Source of the DNA: Actinomycetota bacterium
GTDB lineage: Bacteria > Actinomycetota > Acidimicrobiia > Spongiisociales > ZC4RG35
Direction: 5' to 3'
NCBI GenBank assembly: GCA_003242515.1
Contig: QGUS01000033.1
Span: 1-11,097 of the forward strand
Length of the DNA: 11,097 nucleotides
Shown here: in pieces, positions 4,527 through 11,097 of the stretch
Layout of the letters: every line of letters starts with the position of its first letter
Numbering within the stretch: position 1 is the first letter of the stretch
Made by a program: the position numbers and the translations under genes
Notes under the pieces: generated by a model
The model's database searches: none
Told to the model about the DNA's origin: nothing
What the model saw: the letters and a program-made list of their open reading frames with translations, nothing else

Positions 4527-7067
4527 TCAGGAGAAGTACTCGATGACGACCGGGGTCTCGCGCTCCCGCATCCGGACGTTGGCGTCCAGCTTCTCCAGGT
4601 CCTGGGCGATCCGCTGGCTGGCCTCGGGGATCGGGTGCTCGGCGAAGAACGCCTTGACCTCGGCGGCGACGTCGGGCTGGGACAGGAAGGAGATGCCCTC
4701 CGAGACCCTGGTCCGGGTCATGCCCGGCATGGTCGCCACCACCTCGTCCCAGCGCTGCGCCGCGCTCCGCCACACCGCGGGGCCGGCCTTGCCCATGAGG
4801 AGGGTGGCGAACACCCAGAACGCGTCCTGCGTGCGGATCTCGCCGTCCACCATGCGGTCGAGCGTCGTCAGGGCCAGCTCCGGGACCGGGACACCGGCAG
4901 CGGCCCGCAGGTAACGCTGCTGGTCCAGCGGGTTCGTGGCAGCCTTGAACGCGTCCCAGAGCCGCTGGTAGGTGGCCTCGTCCGCCCAGCGGGCCGTGAC
5001 CGCCAGGGACGCGGTCGCCACCTCCGGGTCGGGGGACCCGCCGGCGAGCAGTTCGTCGACGACGGTCCGGCATCGCTCGATCGTCTCCGAGTCGCGGCCC
5101 AGGGCGCCCATGGCCCGGATCAGGTCGCCGCGCAGCTTGCGCTCCAGGTCGCTCTCGCCCGGCTTCGGGTCCCAGCCGCTGCGGGCCAGCGCCGGGCCCA
5201 CCAGTCCCCGGACGAACTCCTCGAACGCCGGCCGCACGGAGTCCTCGAGGATGTGGTGCTCGATGGTGCCGAGCCCGCCGACGATCGCGGCCCAGATGGT
5301 CTGCTCCCGCTCGTCCTCGAACCTGGAGACGAGGTCGAGGAAGGCGGAGGCGTTGGCCTGCCCTGCCCGGACGAACGCCAGGGTGTCCGACACCAGCGTG
5401 TACCGCTCGACGTCGTCGAGCTGGTCGAGGTTCTCGAGCAGACGGGCGAAGCTCGTCCGGTCATAGGAGGTCCGGTAGAAGCCGGCGCCTCCGCCGTTGC
5501 CGACGATCCAGTCCGGGTCGCCCTCCAGCTCCACGGTCGCTTCGAAGTCGTCGAGCACCACCTTGCGGGTGCGCACCTCGCCGCCCACCGAGTAGCGGAG
5601 CTGGATCGGGACCTTCCAGAGCGTGGTGTCCGACTCGTCCGGGATGACGAGGTAGCGGCGCTGGGTCAGTCTCACGCCGCCGTCGACCAGCCCGACCTCC
5701 ACCTGCGGGAAGCCCCGCTGGTAGATCCAGGTCTCCATGATCTCCGAGACGGGCCATTCGGAGGCCGAGTCCAGACCCTCCCAGAGGTCCCGGGTGACGG
5801 TGTTGGCGTACTCGTGCTTGCGCAGGTAGTTGCGGACGCCGTTGCGGAAGCTCTCCACGCCGACGAACTCGTCGATCATGTGGAGCACGGCGCTGCCTTT
5901 CCCGTAGGTGATGGAGTCGAACATCTGCTCCACCTCTTCGGGGGCGTTGACCTCGAACTCGATGGGCCGGGTCGACTTGAGCTGGTCGGTGGCCATGGCC
6001 CACGGGACCTCGATGTTGGCGAAGGACAGCCACCGCTTCCATTCGGGGCGCATGGCGTCGGTGGCCTTCATCTCCATGAAGGAGGCGAACGCCTCGTTGA
6101 GCCAGGCGCCCTCCCACCAGGCCATCGTGACCAGGTTGCCGAACCACTGGTGGGCGGTCTCGTGGCCGATCACGTCGAGGCTGTTCTGCAGTTCGGAGTG
6201 CGACGCCTTCTCCTTGTCGATGATCAGGTAGGTGTCGCGGTAGGTGATCAGGCCCACGTTCTCCATGGCCCCGGCGGCGAAGTCGGGGATGGCGATGTGG
6301 TCGAGCTTGTCGCCCGGGTAGGGGATCCCGAAGTAGTCGGACAGCCACTCGAAGCAGAAGACCGCGTTCTCCAGGGCGACCTCGGTGAGGTGCAGCTTGC
6401 CCTTGGGGACGATGACCCGGATCGGCGTGCCCCGGGAGACCACGGGCTCGGTCGCCTCGAACGGGCCGGCGATGAAGGCCAGCAGGTAGGTGGACATCTT
6501 CATCGTCCTGCCGAAGCGGAACTCGACCTTGTCGCCCCGGTCGATCCGCTCCAGCTCCCGGGCGTTGGAGTACGCCTCGAGGCCACTGGGCACGACCATC
6601 GTGGTCTGGAAGGTGGCCTTGAAGTCGGGCTCGTCCCAGCAGGGAAGGACCCGGCGGGCGTCCGTCGCCTGGCACTGCGACGTGGCGATCCGGTGCTCGT
6701 TGCCCTCGTCGTCCCGGTAGATCGACCGGTAGAGGCCGCGCAGCTGGTCGTTGATGATGCCGGAGTAGTCGATCTCCAGCCGGTACGAGCCGGGGACCAG
6801 GGGCTCCTCCAGGGCGAGGGTGGCCCGCTCCAGCTCCTCGTCGTAGGCCACGGCCGTGACCGGGATGGTGCGGTCACCGGCCACCACCCGGGCCTCGGCG
6901 ATCTCGATCTCGGCGGTGTTCAGGAGGATCTCCGGCGAGTCCTCCACCACCTCGACTTCGATCCCGACCCTGCCTTCGAAGGTGAAGCCGTCGAGGTCGA
7001 GGTCGAGGGTGATGTCGTAGTGCTGCGGGACGATGTTGCGTGGCAGACGGAATGAGCTCTGTGACAC
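4527..7067 (-). CDS. pepN: M1-family aminopeptidase (PepN-like)
   Basis: This is a zinc metallo-aminopeptidase that removes N-terminal residues from peptides, probably in the cytoplasm since no signal peptide is visible. The 846-residue protein has the full M1 layout: an N-terminal beta domain (about 8-200), the exopeptidase motif GAMEN (266-270), the zinc site HETAH (302-306) with the third ligand Glu325 in NEAF, the transition-state tyrosine Tyr388 (SITYGKG), then an ERAP1-like helical C-terminal region (about 520-830). The start is GTG at 7067, with an excellent AGGAGGGG 8 nt upstream on the minus strand. The gene converges on rplL, sits where rpoB would usually be, and diverges from serB. 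All key catalytic residues are present. Confidence 0.96.
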   Translation of the reverse strand: MSQSSFRLPRNIVPQHYDITLDLDLDGFTFEGRVGIEVEVVEDSPEILLNTAEIEIAEARVVAGDRTIPVTAVAYDEELERATLALEEPLVPGSYRLEIDYSGIINDQLRGLYRSIYRDDEGNEHRIATSQCQATDARRVLPCWDEPDFKATFQTTMVVPSGLEAYSNARELERIDRGDKVEFRFGRTMKMSTYLLAFIAGPFEATEPVVSRGTPIRVIVPKGKLHLTEVALENAVFCFEWLSDYFGIPYPGDKLDHIAIPDFAAGAMENVGLITYRDTYLIIDKEKASHSELQNSLDVIGHETAHQWFGNLVTMAWWEGAWLNEAFASFMEMKATDAMRPEWKRWLSFANIEVPWAMATDQLKSTRPIEFEVNAPEEVEQMFDSITYGKGSAVLHMIDEFVGVESFRNGVRNYLRKHEYANTVTRDLWEGLDSASEWPVSEIMETWIYQRGFPQVEVGLVDGGVRLTQRRYLVIPDESDTTLWKVPIQLRYSVGGEVRTRKVVLDDFEATVELEGDPDWIVGNGGGAGFYRTSYDRTSFARLLENLDQLDDVERYTLVSDTLAFVRAGQANASAFLDLVSRFEDEREQTIWAAIVGGLGTIEHHILEDSVRPAFEEFVRGLVGPALARSGWDPKPGESDLERKLRGDLIRAMGALGRDSETIERCRTVVDELLAGGSPDPEVATASLAVTARWADEATYQRLWDAFKAATNPLDQQRYLRAAAGVPVPELALTTLDRMVDGEIRTQDAFWVFATLLMGKAGPAVWRSAAQRWDEVVATMPGMTRTRVSEGISFLSQPDVAAEVKAFFAEHPIPEASQRIAQDLEKLDANVRMRERETPVVIEYFS

Positions 7068-7100
7068 GGGAAGATCCCCTCCTGGGAAAGACTCCGGGCG

Positions 7101-7106
7101 ATGCTA
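7101..7106 (-). promoter_or_regulatory. Candidate -10 element for pepN
   Basis: On the minus strand, GTTAGCAT includes TAGCAT (7106-7101), a TANNNT-type -10. A start near 7094 would give a leader of about 27 nt carrying the AGGAGGGG ribosome-binding site. No clear -35 is seen. The octamer is identical to the one before rplJ. Confidence 0.45.
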
Positions 7107-7137
7107 ACGCCTCGGCCGAAGCTGGATTCGAAGGCAA

Positions 7138-7143
7138 TACCCT
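7138..7143 (+). promoter_or_regulatory. Candidate -10 element for serB (near-leaderless)
   Basis: TACCCT (7138-7143) ends 9 nt before ATG 7153, so a transcript would begin only about 2-3 nt before the start codon. TACCCTG appears at the same 9-nt distance before ppgK and also just before gnd. No -35 is recognisable. Confidence 0.42.
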
Positions 7144-7152
7144 GTGTGTCTC

Positions 7153-8382
7153 ATGGCCGATGGGCTCAAGACCGTTCTCGTGACGCTCCACGGGCAGGAC
7201 CGGCCCGGCATCACCGCCGCGATGATGGACCTGCTCTCCGCACAGGGCTGCGAGATCTACGACGTCGGCCAGATCGTGATCCGGGGCCGGCTGCTCCTCA
7301 CCGTCCTCATCGGCGTCCCCGCGGAGCGGTCCACCGTGCGCGACCTCCTCTTCTTCGCGTGGGAGATGGGGTTGGAGGTCGACTTCGAGGTGGTGGACCC
7401 GACTCCCACGCCGCTCAAGGAGCTGTCCGTCGTGACGCTCATCGCCTCACGGGTCGGCCCGGAGGAGTTCGGTGCCGTGGCATCGGCGATCGCCCGCGGC
7501 GGTGCGAACATCGAGCGCATCCTCCGCCTGTCCCGCTACCCGGTGGTGAGTTACGAGCTGACCATCTCCGGTGGCGACCGGGACGCCATCACCAGCTACC
7601 TGGTCGACGTGGCCGCCGCCACGCCCCTCGACATCGCCATCCAGCCCGACACGCTGGTGCGCCGGGCCAAGCGCCTCGTGGTGATGGACGTCGACTCGAC
7701 CCTGATCCAGGAGGAGGTCATCGACCTGCTCGCCCGCGAGGCCGGGGTGGAGGAGGAGGTGGCCGCGATGACCCGGGCGGCCATGGCCGGGGAGATGGAC
7801 TTCGAGCAGGCGCTGCGCCGCCGGGTCTCCCTCCTGGCCGGACTGTCCGAGGAGGCGGTGCAGCGGGTGGCCGAGTCGATCACGCTCACTCCGGGCGCCC
7901 GGACCCTGATCCGTACCCTGAAGCGGCTCGGCATCAGGACGGCGATCGTCTCTGCCGGTTTCACCCGCACCAGCAGGCTGCTCGCCGAGCGCCTCGGCAT
8001 CGACTACTACCTGTCCAACACCCTCGAGATCGTCGACGGGAAGCTCACCGGCAACCTGGTGGGGGAGATCGTGGACGCCGCCGGGAAGGCGCGATTCGTC
8101 AAGGAGCTTGCAGAACGCGAGGGGATCTCGCTCGACCAGGTGGTGGCCATCGGCGACGGCGCCAACGACCTGGAGATGCTCCGCATCGCCGGCCTCGGGA
8201 TCGCCTTCAACGCCAAGCCCATCGTGCAGGAGAACGCCGACACCAGCATCCGGGTGCCCTACCTGGACCCGATCCTGTTCCTGCTCGGGATCCGCCGGGA
8301 CCAGGTGGAGGCGGCCGACGCCCGCGACGGGATCTCCGACGCCACGGACCCGGTCCCGGTCCCGGGGCTGCCGCCGGCGTAG
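7153..8382 (+). CDS. serB: Phosphoserine phosphatase SerB with two ACT domains
   Basis: SerB hydrolyses O-phosphoserine to serine, the last step of serine biosynthesis. The 409-residue form begins with two ACT domains (about 4-80, VTLHGQDRPGITAAMM; and about 86-160), which usually bind amino acids for feedback control. A HAD phosphatase domain follows: nucleophile motif DVDST with Asp179 and Asp181, motif II IVSAGF, and the metal-binding GDGANDLEML with Asp335 and Asp339. This layout and length match mycobacterial SerB2. ATG 7153 is preferred since TACCCT lies just upstream. GTG 7144 is an alternative that adds three residues and has a weak AAGG 9 nt before it. The gene diverges from pepN and converges on gnd. 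Confidence 0.94.
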   Translation: MADGLKTVLVTLHGQDRPGITAAMMDLLSAQGCEIYDVGQIVIRGRLLLTVLIGVPAERSTVRDLLFFAWEMGLEVDFEVVDPTPTPLKELSVVTLIASRVGPEEFGAVASAIARGGANIERILRLSRYPVVSYELTISGGDRDAITSYLVDVAAATPLDIAIQPDTLVRRAKRLVVMDVDSTLIQEEVIDLLAREAGVEEEVAAMTRAAMAGEMDFEQALRRRVSLLAGLSEEAVQRVAESITLTPGARTLIRTLKRLGIRTAIVSAGFTRTSRLLAERLGIDYYLSNTLEIVDGKLTGNLVGEIVDAAGKARFVKELAEREGISLDQVVAIGDGANDLEMLRIAGLGIAFNAKPIVQENADTSIRVPYLDPILFLLGIRRDQVEAADARDGISDATDPVPVPGLPPA

Positions 8383-8447
8383 CCCGCACCGCGCGCGGCG
8401 CCGGGCACCCGAGCCGTTTCGATCGAGGAAGGTCTGCGAGCTCCAGA

Positions 8448-8487
8448 GGCGGGCGGTCGGTTCCGGAGAGCGGTCGGGTGGCCCGCC
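8448..8487. terminator. Weak hairpin between convergent serB and gnd
   Basis: The 105-bp gap between serB and gnd contains GGCGGGC (8448-8454) complementary to GCCCGCC (8481-8487), with a 26-nt loop. It abuts the gnd stop and has no T-run. It is the only extended complementarity seen in the gap and may help end transcription, but support is thin. Confidence 0.25.
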
Positions 8488-9894
8488 CTATCCCCGGGTC
8501 CACTCCCGGTGGAAGAACTCGCCGCGGGGACGGTCGACCCGCTCGAAGGTGTGCGCCCCGAAGTAGTCGCGCTGCGCCTGGATGAGGTTGGCGGGCACCC
8601 GCTCCGACCGCATCCCGTCGTAGTAGGCCAGGGCCGACGAGTACGCCGGCGCGGGGATGCCGGCCTGGACGGCGGCGGCCACCACCCGACGCCACGAGGC
8701 CTCCGCCGAGCGGAGGGCGTCGGCGAAGAACGGGGCGAAGCTGAGGTCCTCCAGGCCGGGCTCGTCCCGGTAGGCGGCGGTTATGTCCTCGAGGAACGAG
8801 GCCCGGATGATGCATCCGGCGCGCCACAGCGCCGCCACCGCACCCGGGTCGACGTCCCAGCCGTACTCGTCGGAGGCGGCGCGGATCAGCCGGAACCCCT
8901 GCGAGTAGCTGATGATCTTGGACGCGTACAGGGCGGCCTCGACGTCCTCCACGGTCACGCCCGATGCCGTGCCCGAGCCGGGGAAGAGGGCCGCGGCCCG
9001 CTTCCGGCGGTCCGGGTCCGAGGAGACGATGCGGGCGTAGACGGCCTCGGCGACCAGGGCGGTGGGCTGGGCCAGGTCCATCGACGCGATCACGGTCCAC
9101 TTGCCCGTGCCCTTCTGGCCCGCGGCGTCGAGGATCAGGTCGACCATGGGCGTGCCGTCCTCGGTGGCGGCGAGGATGTCGGCGGTGATCTCCACCAGGT
9201 AGGACCGCAGCCGGCCCTGGTTCCAGGAGGAGAACACGTCGCCGATGGCGGCGGGCTCCATGCCCAGGCCCCGGCGCATCAGGTCGTACGCCTCGGCGAT
9301 GACCTGCATGTCGCCGTACTCGATCCCGTTGTGCACCATCTTCACGAAGTGGCCGGCGCCCTGCGGGCCGACCAGGTCGGCGCAGGGGGTGCCATCGGGG
9401 GCGCGGGCCGCGATCGACTCCAGCATCGGGCCGACCGTCTCCCACGCCGCCGGGTCGCCGCCGGCCATGATCGACGGCCCGTGGCGGGCGCCCTCCTCGC
9501 CGCCGGAGACGCCCACACCCATGTAGTGGATGCCCCGCTGGGCCAGGGCGGCGGAGCGCCGGTTGGTGTCCAGGTACAGGGAGTTGCCGCCGTCGATGAC
9601 GATGTCGCCCGGATCCAGGTGCGGCAGCAGGCCCTCGATCACGGAGTCGACCGCCGGGCCCGCGGTCACCATCAGCATCACGACGCGGGGCCGCTCCAGC
9701 AGTGCGGACAACTCGGCCAGGTCACGGGCCGGGCGGATGCCGAAGGCCCCCGCCTCCTCGCCGCCCATGAACTCCTCGGTGACGTCCCAGGAGCGGTTAT
9801 AGACGACCACCTGGTTGCCCTTCTCGGCGAGATTGAGCGCCAGGTTGGCGCCCATCACACCGAGCCCGATGACTGCGATGTCTGCCCTGGTCAC
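8488..9894 (-). CDS. gnd: 6-phosphogluconate dehydrogenase (decarboxylating)
   Basis: Gnd oxidises and decarboxylates 6-phosphogluconate to ribulose-5-phosphate with reduction of NAD(P)+, in the oxidative pentose phosphate pathway. The 468-residue protein is the classic long form. It has a Rossmann fold with GLGVMG (residues 11-15 region) and NR at 33-34 after the second strand, the substrate motif GVSGGEEGARHGPSIM (128-143), catalytic Lys185 and Glu192 in VKMVHNGIEYGDMQ, and the family signature GQKGTGKW (259-266). The C-terminal tail has YFGAHTFER before the end EFFHREWTRG. The start is GTG 9894, since the protein then begins normally (TRADIAVIGLG). It lies 6 nt after a minus-strand TACCCT, so the mRNA is probably leaderless. 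It diverges from ppgK. Confidence 0.97.
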   Translation of the reverse strand: MTRADIAVIGLGVMGANLALNLAEKGNQVVVYNRSWDVTEEFMGGEEAGAFGIRPARDLAELSALLERPRVVMLMVTAGPAVDSVIEGLLPHLDPGDIVIDGGNSLYLDTNRRSAALAQRGIHYMGVGVSGGEEGARHGPSIMAGGDPAAWETVGPMLESIAARAPDGTPCADLVGPQGAGHFVKMVHNGIEYGDMQVIAEAYDLMRRGLGMEPAAIGDVFSSWNQGRLRSYLVEITADILAATEDGTPMVDLILDAAGQKGTGKWTVIASMDLAQPTALVAEAVYARIVSSDPDRRKRAAALFPGSGTASGVTVEDVEAALYASKIISYSQGFRLIRAASDEYGWDVDPGAVAALWRAGCIIRASFLEDITAAYRDEPGLEDLSFAPFFADALRSAEASWRRVVAAAVQAGIPAPAYSSALAYYDGMRSERVPANLIQAQRDYFGAHTFERVDRPRGEFFHREWTRG

Positions 9895-9898
9895 AGCG

Positions 9899-9924
9899 GC
9901 AGGGTAGAGGCTCTTCTACCCTGC
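9899..9924. promoter_or_regulatory. 26-bp palindrome holding back-to-back -10 elements of gnd and ppgK
   Basis: GCAGGGTAGA (9899-9908) and TCTACCCTGC (9915-9924) form a perfect 10-bp inverted repeat with a 6-bp spacer. Each arm contains TACCCT facing outward. On the plus strand TACCCT (9917-9922) ends 9 nt before the ppgK ATG. On the minus strand TACCCT (9906-9901) ends 6 nt before the gnd GTG. Both transcripts would be leaderless or nearly so. The symmetry also suits a dimeric regulator. The repeat is seen directly; promoter and operator functions are inferred. Confidence 0.55.
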
Positions 9925-9931
9925 TCAGCCG

Positions 9932-10696
9932 ATGACCACTGCAGTAGGACTCGACATCGGCGGGACCGGGATAAAAGGCGGCGTCGTCGACCTCGAGAAC
10001 GGCGTGCTGGTCGGAGAGCGCGTCTACCTCCCCACCCCGCAGCCGGCGACGCCCGAATCCGTGGTGGCGACCGCGGTGGAGGTGATCGACCGTGTCGGTC
10101 ACTCCGGCCCGCTGGGCGTGGGCTTTCCGGCCGTGGTCGACCCCGACGGCTGCGTCTGGACCGCCAGCAACATCGACAGGTCGTGGATCGGCCAGAACGT
10201 GCGCGACCTGATCGCCGACGCGACCGGGCGCGAGGTGTTCGTGGCGAACGACGCCGACGCCGCCGCCCTGTGCGAGGCCCGCTTCGGCCCGGCGCGGGGG
10301 GTGAGTGGCGTGGTGCTCGTCATCACCTTCGGCACCGGCATCGGCAGTGGCGTCCTGTCGGACGGGCGTCTCGTCCCCAACGTCGAGCTGGGCTACCTGG
10401 AGCTCGACGGCCACTACCCGTGCGAGTGGCACTTCGCGGCCCGGGCGAAGACGCGCGAGGGTCTCTCATGGGAGCAGTGGGTGGCCCGGGCCAACCGGTT
10501 CCTGGCGCACGCGAAGCGGCTGTTCTCGCCGCAGCTGATCGTGGTGGGAGGGGGTGTCACCGCCGACTGGGACGAGTGGGCCCACCTCCTCGACCCCGGG
10601 CTGGGTGTGGTCCGGGCGAGCCGCATCGACGACGCAGGGTTAGTGGGAGCGGCCTGCCTCGTTCCCGTCGGCGAGGCCGGGGGGCCCGCCTCGTAA
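9932..10696 (+). CDS. ppgK: Polyphosphate glucokinase (ROK-fold)
   Basis: Enzymes of this family phosphorylate glucose to glucose-6-phosphate using inorganic polyphosphate, often also ATP. The 254-residue protein has the N-terminal phosphate loop DIGGTGIKGG (8-17), the family motif TPQPATP (35-41), ASNIDRSWIGQN (78-89), NDADAA with catalytic Asp107, and TFGTGIGSG (132-140), followed by LIVVGGGVT (202-210). These match actinobacterial PPGK better than generic ROK kinases. At the sugar-binding motif, usually ExGH, it reads ELGY with Tyr155, and the next segment (161-172) also differs from the mycobacterial enzyme. ATG 9932 lies close to a TACCCT -10. The pairing with divergent gnd fits glucose entry into the pentose phosphate pathway. 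Confidence 0.88.
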   Translation: MTTAVGLDIGGTGIKGGVVDLENGVLVGERVYLPTPQPATPESVVATAVEVIDRVGHSGPLGVGFPAVVDPDGCVWTASNIDRSWIGQNVRDLIADATGREVFVANDADAAALCEARFGPARGVSGVVLVITFGTGIGSGVLSDGRLVPNVELGYLELDGHYPCEWHFAARAKTREGLSWEQWVARANRFLAHAKRLFSPQLIVVGGGVTADWDEWAHLLDPGLGVVRASRIDDAGLVGAACLVPVGEAGGPAS

Positions 10697-10707
10697 CGGT
10701 GTGGCAG

Positions 10708-10749
10708 GGCAGCGGCGGCCGGTGGGGCTGCCGCGGGGGCGGACCCCCG
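10708..10749. terminator. GC-rich hairpins between ppgK and the YqeY-like gene
   Basis: Two hairpins lie in the 61-bp convergent gap: GGCAGC/GCTGCC (10708-10713/10727-10732), and CGGGGG/CCCCCG (10734-10739/10744-10749) with loop CGGA. Neither has a T-run, so they are plausible bidirectional end structures only. Confidence 0.35.
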
Positions 10750-10757
10750 AGCCGCGT

Positions 10758-11097
10758 TCAGCCCAGGAGGGCGCGCAGTGCCCGCGCCCCGGACCTGAGC
10801 CGCCCCGCGCGGTCGGTCTCGCCCAGTTCCTCGTACCGGCTCGCGGCCGCCTCCAGCTCGGAGATCTCGGCCTGCACGATGGCCTCTGCGTCCCCGTCGT
10901 CCAGCTCCCGGCGGGCGACGTCTGCCGAGCCGGCGCCGATCGCCGCCTCTTCAATGGCCAGGCCGAGGTCCGGTGCGGGCACCGCGCCGGCATTGTCGAT
11001 GGCGGACAGGGCGGACCGGATGGCGTCGACGGCGGCGCGGTCCCGGGCCAGCATCGCCTCGCGGAGCGCAACCCGCATCCGTGCGACGAGATCGGTC
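10758..11097 (-). CDS. GatB/YqeY-like protein (5' end off the window)
   Basis: YqeY-like proteins resemble the tRNA-binding tail domain of the GatB amidotransferase subunit; their own role is uncertain. The visible part ends at TGA 10760-10758. It contains the family-like opening RVALREAMLARDRAAVDAIR followed by SALSAIDNAG, then a mostly acidic helical stretch and a basic C-terminus ending ALRALLG. An ATG at 11078 would give 106 residues. The frame stays open to the edge (TDLVAR before it), and YqeY proteins usually have several residues before this helix, so the true start is probably just outside. At about 112 residues it is shorter than Bacillus-type YqeY (near 148). Assignment rests on the N-terminal helix only. 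Confidence 0.6.
   Translation of the reverse strand, partial: TDLVARMRVALREAMLARDRAAVDAIRSALSAIDNAGAVPAPDLGLAIEEAAIGAGSADVARRELDDGDAEAIVQAEISELEAAASRYEELGETDRAGRLRSGARALRALLG

Noticed and set aside
4635..7055. An 806-codon open frame antisense to pepN
   Set aside because: It is a by-product of strong GC bias at third codon positions in pepN. Its translation is low-complexity Val/Leu/Asp/Gly/Arg-rich with no domain, while the pepN strand has every M1 catalytic motif.
7144..7152. GTG 7144 as the serB start
   Set aside because: It has a weak AAGG upstream and cannot be excluded, but ATG 7153 gives the normal SerB N-terminus and fits the TACCCT spacing shared with ppgK.
1..11097. Mobile elements, CRISPR arrays, toxin-antitoxin or defence genes
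   Set aside because: No transposase or integrase motifs, no regularly spaced repeats and no defence-like proteins are visible. The gene content is conserved housekeeping.

Overview
The window is about 11.1 kb of high-GC DNA. It carries a conserved ribosomal and transcription-factor block followed by metabolic genes. Five things point to an actinobacterium (Actinomycetota): the tRNA-Trp-secE-nusG-rplK-rplA order, a NusG with an Ala/Glu/Pro-rich N-terminal extension, a SerB with two ACT domains as in mycobacteria, a polyphosphate-type glucokinase, and TANNNT-like -10 elements placed so close to start codons that leaderless transcripts are likely. A deep-branching class such as Acidimicrobiia is possible, but the sequence alone does not settle this.

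Layout: positions 1-76 hold the C-terminal end of a probable membrane protein. A 42-residue zinc-ribbon microprotein follows (111-239). A promoter (257-286) drives tRNA-Trp (310-386) and then secE, nusG, rplK and rplA, with an L1-type mRNA element before rplA and a 13-bp-stem terminator at 2702-2737. After about 360 bp without recognisable genes, a second unit begins with a candidate promoter and a structured L10-type leader (3129-3240) whose last helix can cover the rplJ ribosome-binding site. It encodes rplJ (with an unusual acidic tail) and rplL and ends at a terminator (4414-4446). The rpoB/rpoC genes that normally follow rplL are absent. A convergent M1 aminopeptidase gene (pepN, minus strand) takes their place.

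The remainder is pepN diverging from serB, serB converging on gnd, gnd diverging from a polyphosphate glucokinase gene (ppgK), and a converging YqeY-like gene that runs off the right edge.

The first half builds and regulates the translation and secretion machinery: SecE is a translocon subunit, NusG couples RNA polymerase to ribosomes, L1 and L11 belong to two ribosomal stalks, and L10-L7/L12 forms the factor-recruiting stalk. In the second half, PPGK could make glucose-6-phosphate from polyphosphate, and Gnd performs the later NADPH-yielding step of the oxidative pentose phosphate pathway. The two share a 38-bp divergent control region containing a 26-bp palindrome. No mobile element, CRISPR array or phage gene is visible. 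The least ordinary items are the palindromic leaderless promoter pair, the rplJ leader architecture, the L10 acidic tail, the loss of linkage to rpoBC, and the zinc-ribbon microprotein.
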